Assembly (NCBI GenBank): GCA_903822435.1
Contig: CAIJPE010000295.1
Coordinates: 1 to 34,752, forward strand
Direction: 5' to 3'
Source: an uncultured beta proteobacterium
Lineage (GTDB): Bacteria; Pseudomonadota; Gammaproteobacteria; Burkholderiales; Burkholderiaceae_C
DNA length: 34,752 nucleotides
Shown here: piece after piece, positions 15,770-23,619 of the stretch
Numbering within the stretch: position 1 is the first letter of the stretch
How the letters are laid out: each line of letters opens with the position of its first letter
Notes under the pieces: generated by a model
The model's database searches: none
Seen by the model: the letters and a program-made list of their open reading frames with translations, nothing else
What the model was told of the DNA's origin: nothing
Translations under genes and position numbers: made by a program

Positions 15770-17925
15770 ACCGCGTCGGCCATGAACGCCGAATTGCGGG
15801 GTGCCAGCAGCACCGGCACCGGGCGGCGGCGCATCAGCCGCTTGAACTCTTCCGGATCGACGGCGCGGCTGGTCAGGAAGCCCTGATACTCGTCGCAGGA
15901 CAGGGATTGCAGGAAGGCCAGTTGGGCCTCGGTCTCCACGCCCTCGGCGACCACCTTGAGCTTCAGGCTGTGGGCCAGGGCAATGATGGCCGTGACGATG
16001 GCCTCGTCGTCGGGGTCGGTGCCCAGGTCGCGCACGAACGAGCGGTCGATCTTCAAGGCCGCGATGGGCAGCTTCTTGAGGTAGGCCAGCGACGAATAGC
16101 CCGTGCCGAAATCGTCGATGGAGATCTGCACGCCCATCTCGGCCAGCTCCTGCGCGATGCGCACGCTCAGTTCCGGGTCGGCCAGCAGGATCGATTCGGT
16201 GACCTCGATCTCCAGGCAGGCCGCCGACACGCCGTGCTCCTTGAGGGCCTGGGCCACCAGCGCCGGCAGGCCCCGCTCTCGCAGGTGGGTCGAGGCCAGG
16301 TTCACCGCCACGGGAATGGACTCCAGGCCGTCGGCAATCCACTGGGCGCTCTGGCGGCAGACCGTGCGGATGGCCCATTCGCCAATGGGAATGACCAGCC
16401 CGGCATCTTCGACCAGCGGGATGAACTCCGACGGCGGCAGCATGCCGCGCTCGGGGTGCTGCCAGCGGATGAGCGCCTCCGCGCCCACCACGCGGCCCGT
16501 GACCACGTCCACCCGCGGCTGGTAGTGCAGCACGAACTCGTCGCGCTCCAGGGCGCGGCGCAGGCGGGTCTCGGTGCGCAGGCGCTCCAGCGCCCGCTCG
16601 TTCATCGACCGGTCGTAGAGCTGGAAGCCCCCGCGGCCCGCCGCCTTGGCGCGGTACATCGCGGTGTCGGCATTCATCAGCAGGGTGTCGATGTCGTGGC
16701 CGTCCTCGGGGAACATGGCCACGCCCACACTGCCGCCCACGAAGACCTCGGTGCCTTCCACCGTGACGGCCGCATTCAGCGCCTCCACCAGCCGGGCCGC
16801 CACGGCTGCGGCGTCTTCCGGGCGGTCCACGTCGGTCAACAGCACGATGAACTCGTCTCCGCCCAGGCGGGCGATGCTGTGCGGCGAGTTCTCCGGGCTG
16901 GCCCGGCCCAGGCCATCCTGCTGGCGCAGGGCGCCCAGCAGGCGAGCGCCGGCCAGGCGCAGGAGTTCGTCCCCGGCCTTGTGGCCCAGCGTGTCGTTGA
17001 CGCGCTTGAAGTTGTCCAGGTCCACGAACATGATCGCCGCGCGACGGTGGTGCCGCTCGGCCTGTGCAATGGCCTTGCCCAGCTGCTCCACGAAGAGCAG
17101 CCGGTTCGGCAGGCCGGTCAGCGGGTCGTAGTAGGCCAGCTGGCGGATCTGTTCCTCGGCGTCCTTGCGGCGCGAGATGTCGTGCACCGCGCCGGCCAGC
17201 CGCACGGCCGTGCCGTCGGTGTGCCGCTCGATCACCTCCACCTGCTGGTGGACGTGGCGCACGGCCCCGTCGGGCAGGTTGATGCGGTGGTCGATGGCAA
17301 ACCCTTCCCCGTTGGCCACGGCCCGCGAACAGGCCTGCGTGAAGCGCGCCGCGTCCTCGGCGTGCACGGTGGAGAAGAATTCGGAGGGTTCGGCGCCCTC
17401 GGTCGAGTGCGGGTGCCCGAAGATGCGCCAGGCCTGGTCCGAAGGCTCCAGCAGGCGGCGCGGCACGTCCCATTCCCAGTCGCCCATCTCACCGATGCGC
17501 TGGGCATTGGACAGGCGGCGCTGGTTCTGCTGCAGGCTGTTGATGGCAGCACTGGCCCGCAGGATGTACTGCACCCGGTGCGGCAGCACGCCCCAGTTGA
17601 TGGGCTTGGTGATGAAATCGGTGGCACCGGCCTTGAACGCACGCTCGATCGATTCCGTGTCGTCCAGGCCGGTCATCATCACCACCGGTATGCGGTCGCC
17701 GCTGGGCAAGGCGCGCAGGTGTTCGCAAGCCGTGAAGCCGTCCATCACCGGCATGCTGACGTCCAGCAGGATGAGCGCCGGCAGCTCCAGCTTCAGGACG
17801 TCCAGGGCGGCCTGGCCATTCTGGGCCTCGATCACCATGAAGCCGGCCTTGGTGAGCGTGGCGCGCGTCAGGCGTCGGCCGCCGGCGTCGTCGTCCACCA
17901 CCAGGATGCGTGGGCCCGTTTTCAT
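15766..17925 (-). CDS. Response regulator with REC, PAS, GGDEF and EAL domains
   Basis: A 719-residue c-di-GMP protein. REC occupies 1-125 with phospho-acceptor D55, T85 and K107. A PAS domain follows (about 145-255). The GGDEF domain spans about 265-440 with an intact GGDEF at 355-359; the EAL domain spans about 450-700. EAL catalytic residues are present: E482 (EAL), N541, E573, D603-D604 (DDFGTGYSS), K624, E660 (AEGVET) and Q680. Both cyclase and phosphodiesterase could be active; phosphodiesterase looks complete. The RxxD inhibitory site is absent and an extra stretch of about ten residues precedes GGDEF. The start ATG overlaps the kinase stop (ATGA), so kinase and regulator are very likely cognate. 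Confidence 0.95.
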   Translation of the reverse strand: MKTGPRILVVDDDAGGRRLTRATLTKAGFMVIEAQNGQAALDVLKLELPALILLDVSMPVMDGFTACEHLRALPSGDRIPVVMMTGLDDTESIERAFKAGATDFITKPINWGVLPHRVQYILRASAAINSLQQNQRRLSNAQRIGEMGDWEWDVPRRLLEPSDQAWRIFGHPHSTEGAEPSEFFSTVHAEDAARFTQACSRAVANGEGFAIDHRINLPDGAVRHVHQQVEVIERHTDGTAVRLAGAVHDISRRKDAEEQIRQLAYYDPLTGLPNRLLFVEQLGKAIAQAERHHRRAAIMFVDLDNFKRVNDTLGHKAGDELLRLAGARLLGALRQQDGLGRASPENSPHSIARLGGDEFIVLLTDVDRPEDAAAVAARLVEALNAAVTVEGTEVFVGGSVGVAMFPEDGHDIDTLLMNADTAMYRAKAAGRGGFQLYDRSMNERALERLRTETRLRRALERDEFVLHYQPRVDVVTGRVVGAEALIRWQHPERGMLPPSEFIPLVEDAGLVIPIGEWAIRTVCRQSAQWIADGLESIPVAVNLASTHLRERGLPALVAQALKEHGVSAACLEIEVTESILLADPELSVRIAQELAEMGVQISIDDFGTGYSSLAYLKKLPIAALKIDRSFVRDLGTDPDDEAIVTAIIALAHSLKLKVVAEGVETEAQLAFLQSLSCDEYQGFLTSRAVDPEEFKRLMRRRPVPVLLAPRNSAFMADAV

Positions 17926-20804
17926 GCGGGTTGCCTCATTTCTGCGCGCAGTGCCGGTTGCACCCGGTCCATCATGGCTTCGATGGCCGCGACCAGATCC
18001 CCCGCCCCGGAGAGGTCCCCGGCCTTGGCCCGCTGTTCGAGCTTGCGGCACAGTTCTCCGAGCGACTTGGCGCCGACGTTGAAGCTGGCCGACTTCAGGG
18101 CGTGGGACACGCTGCCCATCTCGGCGGCGTTGGCGTTTTCCAACGCGCGACGCAGGCCGGCCAGGTGTTGCGGGGCTTCGTCCAGGTACATCTGCAGCAC
18201 CTCGATGATGACGGAGCCGTCTTCGTCCACGGCGCGAATGTTGTCCAGCGCCGCGCGGTCGAGCACGCGGTCGCGCGTGTCGGCAGCCGGTGCGACCGAT
18301 GCCGCGGGCTCGGCAGCCGCAGGCGCATCGCGGCGTGAGACCCGGTCGGGCGGCAGCCAGCGCGCCAGGATCGAGGCCAGCTGCTTGCGCGTGTAGGGCT
18401 TGGCCAGGTGGGCGTCCATCCCGGCGGCCAGGCACTGCTCGGCATCGCCCACCAGGGCATTGGCGGTCAGGGCCACGATGGGCTTGTGCCCGCCCGTGCC
18501 GCGCGTGCGCTCGATGTCGCGGATCGCCCGGGTGGCCTCGTAGCCGTCCATCAGGGGCATCTGGCAGTCCATCAGGATGATGTCGTAGGGCTCGCGCTCG
18601 AACGCGGCCACGGCTTCCTGGCCGTTGGGCACGATGTCCCAGGTGCAGCCCAGCGCCTTGAGCATGTTGCGCGCCACCACCTGGTTGACACCGTTGTCCT
18701 CGGCCAGCAGCACGCGGGCCTGGATGCGCGGCAGCGAGAGGTCCACCGTCGAGCGGGTGGCCTCGGGTGCGACCAGGCCGACGGTCTGGGCCAGCGCACG
18801 GAACAGGTCCATCCGCTTGACCGGCTTGGAAAGGTAGCCCTCGAAGCCCGCGGCGCGTGCCCGTGAGACTTCTTCGGAGGAATGCAGCGAAGTGACCAGC
18901 ACCATCGAGATCCTGGCGAAGTCCGGGTCCGCCCGCATGGCCGTGGCGAGCTCGATACCGTCCATCCGCGGCATCTTCATGTCGATCACGGCGATCTCGA
19001 AGGGATCGCCCGCAGCCAGGGCCGCGCGCAACTGCTCCAGCGCCTCGAAGCCGTCGCCCGCGGTCTCGGTGCGCATGCCGCCGGCCAGCACGTGCTGCTC
19101 GAGGATCTCGCGGTTGGTGGCGTTGTCGTCCACCACCAGAACCCGGCGGCTGGACAGGCCCCCCGGGTGCGGCACCACGGGTGCGTGGTTGGCCGCGATC
19201 AGCGGCAGCGTGAACCAGAACGTGGAGCCATCGCCCGGCGTGCTGTCCACGCCGATCTGGCCGCCCATCAGTTCGACCAGGCTGCGGCAGATCGCCAGGC
19301 CCAAGCCACTGCCGCCGAAGCGCCGCGTGGTGGACCCGTCGGCCTGCTCGAAGGCCTGGAAGAGCCGCTGCCGCACCTCTTCGGGGATGCCGATCCCGGT
19401 GTCGTGGACCGCCACCCGCAAGGTGCGCTCGTCCTGTTGCTGCACGTCCACCAGCACTTCACCGCTGTCGGTGAACTTGACCGAATTGCCGATGAGGTTG
19501 GTGAGCACCTGGCGCAACCGGTAGGGGTCGCCGCGCAGGGCGCTGGGCAGGCGTTCGTCGATGCGGCAGGCGATCTCCAGCTGCTTGGCATGCGCACGCG
19601 GCGCCAGCAGCTGCACCACGTCCTCGATGGCCTGGTACAGGTCGAAGTCCAGAGTCTCGGTCTCGAGCTTGCCGGCCTCGATCTTCGAGAAGTCCAGGAT
19701 GTCGTTGATGATCGATAGCAGCGCTTCGCCCGAGGTGCGGATGGTCTCCACGAAGGGCCGCTGCTGCTCGTCCAGGGGGGTCTCCAGCAGCAGTTCCGCC
19801 AGGCCCAGCACGCCGTTCATCGGGGTGCGGATCTCATGGCTCATGTTGGCCAGGAACTCCGACTTCGAGCGGCTGGCGTGCTCGGCCGCTTCTTTGGCGG
19901 TGCGCAGTTCCTGCTCGCGCTGGAGCAATTGCTGCTCGGTCTGCGCGCGCTGCGTGATGTCGAAGAACACCGTGTAGACGCCCACCACCACGCCCTGGTC
20001 GTTGACGTCGGGCACATGGCGGCCCGAGTGCCACACGGTATGGCCCTGGCGGTCCACGCGCTGGCGCTCCAGCGGCACGTGTTCGCCCTGCAGGGCCGCC
20101 GTCAGCTTGGGTTCGATGTCGGCCCAGACCTGGTCGCCGACCACGTCGTGGACCAGGCGCCCCGAGACTTCGTCGTCGGTCTTGCCGAGCCACTGCTCCT
20201 GGGCGCGGTTGATGTAGCGGTAGTGCCCCTCGGCGTCGATGTACGAGATGGTGACCGGGATCTGGTCCATGATCACCCGCAGGCGCCGCTCACCAGCCAC
20301 GGACTTGTCCAGAGCGCGCTGCAGCAGGCTCACTTCCATGGCCAGCAGATCGCAGCCCACCACCTGGCCCTTGCCATCCGTTCGCGGAGCCAGCTCCACC
20401 TGCAGCCAACGGTCCGCGGCAGAGGGCCGCAGGTGGCAGCACACCAGGCGCCGCGCGTGGCCGGCCAGGGCGTCGGCCACGGCCGGGCCCAGCGCGTGGG
20501 CGGCCAGCGGGCCGAAGATGTCGGCCAGGGGCTGTCCCAGCTGCTGCTCGGCGGGGGTTCCCAGCCATTCGACCAACGCGGGTGAAAGGGCGATGCATTC
20601 GCGGTGGCGGCCCGCACTGGCGGCCATTGCACCCGCGGGCAGGCGGGCCGGCGCGCCGCCGGGCCGTGGAGGCCGCGTGAAGCCGCTCTCACCCGCTTCG
20701 TGGTGGGCGGTGCGGCGTCTTTCGAGCAGTCGCCAGCCCACCCACAGTGCGAGGGCCGCGAGCGCTGCAACGGACAGCGCGTCCATCGGCAGGATGATGT
20801 TCAT
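17922..20804 (-). CDS. Hybrid histidine kinase: PAS-HisKA-HATPase-REC-REC-HPt
   Basis: A 960-residue membrane-anchored kinase. One helix (about 9-26) leads into a PAS-like region (65-160) and a second PAS with PAC (175-290). The HisKA site is H323 (NMSHEIRTPMNG); the ATPase N box (NLIGNSVKF), G1 (DTGIGI) and G2 (GGSGLGLA) follow. Two receiver domains carry D608 and D746, and a C-terminal HPt domain carries H901 (SHALKSAS). This is a complete phosphorelay in one chain, BarA/ArcB-like, whose HPt would pass phosphate to the REC of the GGDEF-EAL protein encoded next. The ATG overlaps the preceding phosphatase-fold gene by four bases. It has no periplasmic domain of its own, so external sensing would need partners. 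Confidence 0.95.
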   Translation of the reverse strand: MNIILPMDALSVAALAALALWVGWRLLERRRTAHHEAGESGFTRPPRPGGAPARLPAGAMAASAGRHRECIALSPALVEWLGTPAEQQLGQPLADIFGPLAAHALGPAVADALAGHARRLVCCHLRPSAADRWLQVELAPRTDGKGQVVGCDLLAMEVSLLQRALDKSVAGERRLRVIMDQIPVTISYIDAEGHYRYINRAQEQWLGKTDDEVSGRLVHDVVGDQVWADIEPKLTAALQGEHVPLERQRVDRQGHTVWHSGRHVPDVNDQGVVVGVYTVFFDITQRAQTEQQLLQREQELRTAKEAAEHASRSKSEFLANMSHEIRTPMNGVLGLAELLLETPLDEQQRPFVETIRTSGEALLSIINDILDFSKIEAGKLETETLDFDLYQAIEDVVQLLAPRAHAKQLEIACRIDERLPSALRGDPYRLRQVLTNLIGNSVKFTDSGEVLVDVQQQDERTLRVAVHDTGIGIPEEVRQRLFQAFEQADGSTTRRFGGSGLGLAICRSLVELMGGQIGVDSTPGDGSTFWFTLPLIAANHAPVVPHPGGLSSRRVLVVDDNATNREILEQHVLAGGMRTETAGDGFEALEQLRAALAAGDPFEIAVIDMKMPRMDGIELATAMRADPDFARISMVLVTSLHSSEEVSRARAAGFEGYLSKPVKRMDLFRALAQTVGLVAPEATRSTVDLSLPRIQARVLLAEDNGVNQVVARNMLKALGCTWDIVPNGQEAVAAFEREPYDIILMDCQMPLMDGYEATRAIRDIERTRGTGGHKPIVALTANALVGDAEQCLAAGMDAHLAKPYTRKQLASILARWLPPDRVSRRDAPAAAEPAASVAPAADTRDRVLDRAALDNIRAVDEDGSVIIEVLQMYLDEAPQHLAGLRRALENANAAEMGSVSHALKSASFNVGAKSLGELCRKLEQRAKAGDLSGAGDLVAAIEAMMDRVQPALRAEMRQPA

Positions 20805-21391
20805 GCTGCGCTCCCCATGGCTTGCAGGCTCATCAATCGGGCCCCGTCGAAGGTCTCGACGACACCGTTGGCCAGTTCAAGGCGGCCGCTCCGGCCCGAG
20901 AGTTCGCCCAGCACGCGGGCCACGCCCTTGCTGCCCACCAACAGCGGCCGGCGGGCCAGGCAGGGCGCGATGCGGCGCAGGGCGCCCTCGATGCGGGCCA
21001 TGAATTCGTCCTCGGACTCGCCGCCCGGAGGGGTCTGGCGGGCCTCGAGCAAAGGCTGCGTCGCAGCGATGCTCTGCAGGTTCCACTGGCCCAGCAGCCG
21101 TTCGCCGAAGGCGGGCTCGACCACGACCGGCACGCCGCGCAGGCGGCTCGCGATGATCCGGGCCGTCTCGCGGGTGCGCTGCAGGTCGCTCGTCACGATC
21201 AACCCGACGGCCGGGTCGAGGCGGGCGATCTGCGCGGCCGCTGCCTGGGCCTGCTCACGGCCCTGTTCGGTCAGCGGCAGGTCGAGATCGCCCCCGCAGC
21301 GAAGGCCCGCCAGGTTGGCCGCGGTGGCCCCATGACGGACAAAACGCAGGGGGTGCCGCGTGGCGACGTGAGAGTCGGGTTGGGCGTTCAT
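20801..21391 (-). CDS. Histidine-phosphatase-fold protein lacking the second catalytic histidine
   Basis: A 196-residue branch-1 histidine phosphatase fold. The phospho-accepting motif is present (FVRHGATAAN, with R19 and H20), as is the second arginine (SDLQRTRETA, R72). The usual C-terminal S/G-H-G-G motif reads LLVGSKGVARVL, with K165 where histidine normally sits. That change should weaken or alter phosphatase chemistry; the protein may bind rather than cleave phospho-ligands. It lies in an operon between the alpha/beta hydrolase gene (20 bases) and the hybrid kinase gene (4-base overlap). SixA, a related phosphatase, acts on HPt domains, so a role in modulating this phosphorelay is conceivable. 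Confidence 0.85.
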   Translation of the reverse strand: MNAQPDSHVATRHPLRFVRHGATAANLAGLRCGGDLDLPLTEQGREQAQAAAAQIARLDPAVGLIVTSDLQRTRETARIIASRLRGVPVVVEPAFGERLLGQWNLQSIAATQPLLEARQTPPGGESEDEFMARIEGALRRIAPCLARRPLLVGSKGVARVLGELSGRSGRLELANGVVETFDGARLMSLQAMGSAA

Positions 21392-21411
21392 GGCGGTGGC
21401 GCGCACGAAGC

Positions 21412-22563
21412 TCAGCGCAAGGCGCCCAGGGGCGCGAAAGCGATGGGGTTGCCCGGGTAGGCGGTGCGCGCCTCGGCGTGCAGCACGCTCCATTCCTTTC
21501 CGTCGGGGGCCTGGCCATCGAGCCATTGGCGGATGAAGCCGATGTGGTTGCGATCGGCCAGCAGCGGGGTGTGGCCGGTGTCGGGCACATGCATGATCGT
21601 GATGGGCTTGCCGCGAGACATGCGCCGGATGGTCGGCTCGAACAACGCATCCGACTGCATGCCGTGGATCAGCATCACCGGGCAGTTCACGCGCTTCCAC
21701 TGCTCCCACTGCAGCACGCTGCGATGGGCGCCGCGCCGGTAGGCCTGCATCGCGCGCACGTCGTGGCGGTAGATGCGGCCGCCTTCGTCGTCCGACCAGC
21801 GGGTCTGGTGGAAGGTCAGGTTGAAGCGGATGTCGTCGCTGACCGGCCCGTCGTTCTTCACCGAAGCCCCGACCTTGCGCAGCAGGTCGGCCGGGTGGCG
21901 GAAGACGTAGTGGCGGGCGATGGTGTCGGCCCGCCGCTTGCGACGCCGCGCCGGGATGTGCGGCCCGACGTCGTTCAAGATCAGGCGTTGCACCAACTGC
22001 GGATGCCGCGCCATCAATTCGATGGCGGCGCTGCCGCCCATGGAAGAACCCAGGATGGTGACGGGGCGCCCGCCCAGGTGCAGGATGGTCTGGCGCAGCT
22101 GTTCTGCGTAGGTGGCCAGCGAGTAGTCGTCCTCGGCGGCCAGCCAGCCGGAGCGGCCGCGGCCCAGCCAGTCCATGCAGATGACCCGGTAGCGGTCGCA
22201 CAGATCGGCAGCCAGGTAGTGAAAGCGCATGGCCACGTTGGCCACGCCGCCGCAGCACAGCAGGACCGGCGCATCGGCCGGGCCCCATTCGGTGTAGGCC
22301 ACGCTGGCGTGATAGGGCTTCTTCAGCCGCAGCGGTGTGCCGGGTTGCAGACGCGTCGGGTGCTCATAGTCGAAATGGCTCAGCCGGAACTGCCCGTGGA
22401 AGCGGCCGACCACGCGGCTGGCCAGTGCCATGTACTCCTGCCAGCTGGTCAGGATCCGGCGCTGGCCGCGCACGGGCGGCTCCCAGGCAACGTCCATCAG
22501 GGCACCGGGCACCGTGTCGCCTGACGCCTCGTCCCGGGGCACGACCACCAAGGCGGGCTTCAA
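21412..22563 (-). CDS. Alpha/beta-fold hydrolase
   Basis: A 383-residue hydrolase when read from the TTG at 22563, which has AGGAG seven bases upstream; the longer open frame has no such signal. An N-terminal extension of about 80 residues precedes the fold. The nucleophile elbow is GSSMGG with S172; the oxyanion region is CCGGVANVAMRFHYLA, and the likely acid and base are D303 (HGMQSD) and H329 (DTGHTPLL). Family members include esterases, haloalkane dehalogenase-like and acyl-ester hydrolases; the substrate is unknown. It is the first gene of the leftward signalling operon, 288 bases from the divergent sensor operon. It may process a ligand of the sensor module. Confidence 0.88.
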   Translation of the reverse strand: MKPALVVVPRDEASGDTVPGALMDVAWEPPVRGQRRILTSWQEYMALASRVVGRFHGQFRLSHFDYEHPTRLQPGTPLRLKKPYHASVAYTEWGPADAPVLLCCGGVANVAMRFHYLAADLCDRYRVICMDWLGRGRSGWLAAEDDYSLATYAEQLRQTILHLGGRPVTILGSSMGGSAAIELMARHPQLVQRLILNDVGPHIPARRRKRRADTIARHYVFRHPADLLRKVGASVKNDGPVSDDIRFNLTFHQTRWSDDEGGRIYRHDVRAMQAYRRGAHRSVLQWEQWKRVNCPVMLIHGMQSDALFEPTIRRMSRGKPITIMHVPDTGHTPLLADRNHIGFIRQWLDGQAPDGKEWSVLHAEARTAYPGNPIAFAPLGALR

Positions 22564-22851
22564 GCATGGCTCCTGAGGCACGAGAAGGCGGGCAAGACGT
22601 TCGTCATCCGTTTTCCTGGTCAGGGACTTCACGCCAGGCCACGGGGCCGATCGCAAAGCCATCCAAAAGTTGTGAAAGCAAGCGAAACCGCCGCATCTGC
22701 TGGAGCTATCGGCGCGGTGGGGCAGCGACTTGAGCCGGCAAAGCGTCGCTGTTTTCTCGACCACTGGTTACGCAGTTCGGGTCAAGTCACGTCCTGACAC
22801 GCCGAAATCCACGATGAAGCCGGTGCTGCAACGAACAGGGAGATCCAGGGT
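22564..22851. promoter_or_regulatory. Divergent intergenic region of the signalling/transport locus
   Basis: This 288-base region separates the leftward hydrolase-phosphatase-kinase-regulator operon from the rightward sensor-MFS-binding-protein operon and must hold both promoters. It is less GC-rich than its surroundings. I saw no confident -35/-10 pair, palindromic operator or small gene. Confidence 0.45.
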
Positions 22852-23619
22852 ATGCAGAGGACTACGGGTCGCATGGTCACCGTCGCCGTCGTGGTGTGCG
22901 GATTCGCGGTGGGCATGGCCGGGTTGCTGAACTACTTCAAGTACCGCAGCACCGCCAACAGGATCGTCACGGAGCGGCTGGTCGTCACCGGCAAGGCCGT
23001 GGAGAACGTGGTGCAGGTGGCGCTTGACCTGGGCCTGCAATTCGACGAGATCACCACGCTGCCGGCCACCCTGGACCGCGAGCGGCGTACGGACAACCTG
23101 ATCCAGGGCATCGACATCTTCGATGCCGAGGGCAAGATGCTCTACAGCACGGATCCCAAGCGGGCTTCCAGCACCGTCCCGGCAGCCTGGCTGGCCGCCG
23201 CGGCCAAGGCGCACGGTGAGGACTGGATGGTCGACGACAGCACCGAGCCCGCGGCGGGCATGATGATGAAGACCAGCTTCGGCGTGGCCGTCGGGCAGCT
23301 CGCGCTGCGCTACTCCAACGTGGGCGTGGAAAGCGCCAACGGCGACGTGGCCAAGGCCGTGGCCCTGGATGCCGCGCTCGTCTTCGTGATCGCGTCCGCC
23401 CTGGCCGCACTGTCCATGACCTGGGTCATGCGCCATCTGGCACGCGACGTGGCCGAGGCCGAGGCGGCACTGTTGTCCGGCGAGGCCGCGCGCGCCGGCA
23501 GCGGGGCCGCGCGAGGCCCCTTCGGCGCCGCGTTGCGGCGATTCATCCAGACCACGCGGAACGTGGAGGCGGAGATCGCCGACCTCGCCAGCCGCGCCCA
23601 ACGCGGCCACCAGCCATGA
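22852..23619 (+). CDS. Membrane sensor protein with periplasmic Cache-like domain and no output domain
   Basis: A 255-residue protein. Helices at about 8-28 and 167-192 bracket a periplasmic domain of some 135 residues. That domain contains ALDLGLQFDEITTLP and IQGIDIFDAEGKMLYST, the pattern of Cache-type ligand domains (xLGIPLxxL then IxDxxGxVLY). A short HAMP/coiled-coil-like tail follows (193-255), with nothing resembling a kinase, cyclase or methyl-accepting domain. It is similar in layout to the N-terminal third of the next protein, suggesting duplication. ATGA overlap couples it to that MFS-fusion gene; the two may hetero-oligomerise. GGGAGATCC lies before the ATG. I know no named family. 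Confidence 0.8.
   Translation: MQRTTGRMVTVAVVVCGFAVGMAGLLNYFKYRSTANRIVTERLVVTGKAVENVVQVALDLGLQFDEITTLPATLDRERRTDNLIQGIDIFDAEGKMLYSTDPKRASSTVPAAWLAAAAKAHGEDWMVDDSTEPAAGMMMKTSFGVAVGQLALRYSNVGVESANGDVAKAVALDAALVFVIASALAALSMTWVMRHLARDVAEAEAALLSGEAARAGSGAARGPFGAALRRFIQTTRNVEAEIADLASRAQRGHQP

Noticed and set aside
15907-18396. An 829-codon open frame on the plus strand
   Set aside because: It is antisense to the GGDEF-EAL and kinase genes, is rich in His/Gln/Gly/Arg as expected of a complement of GC3-biased codons, and has no recognisable domain.
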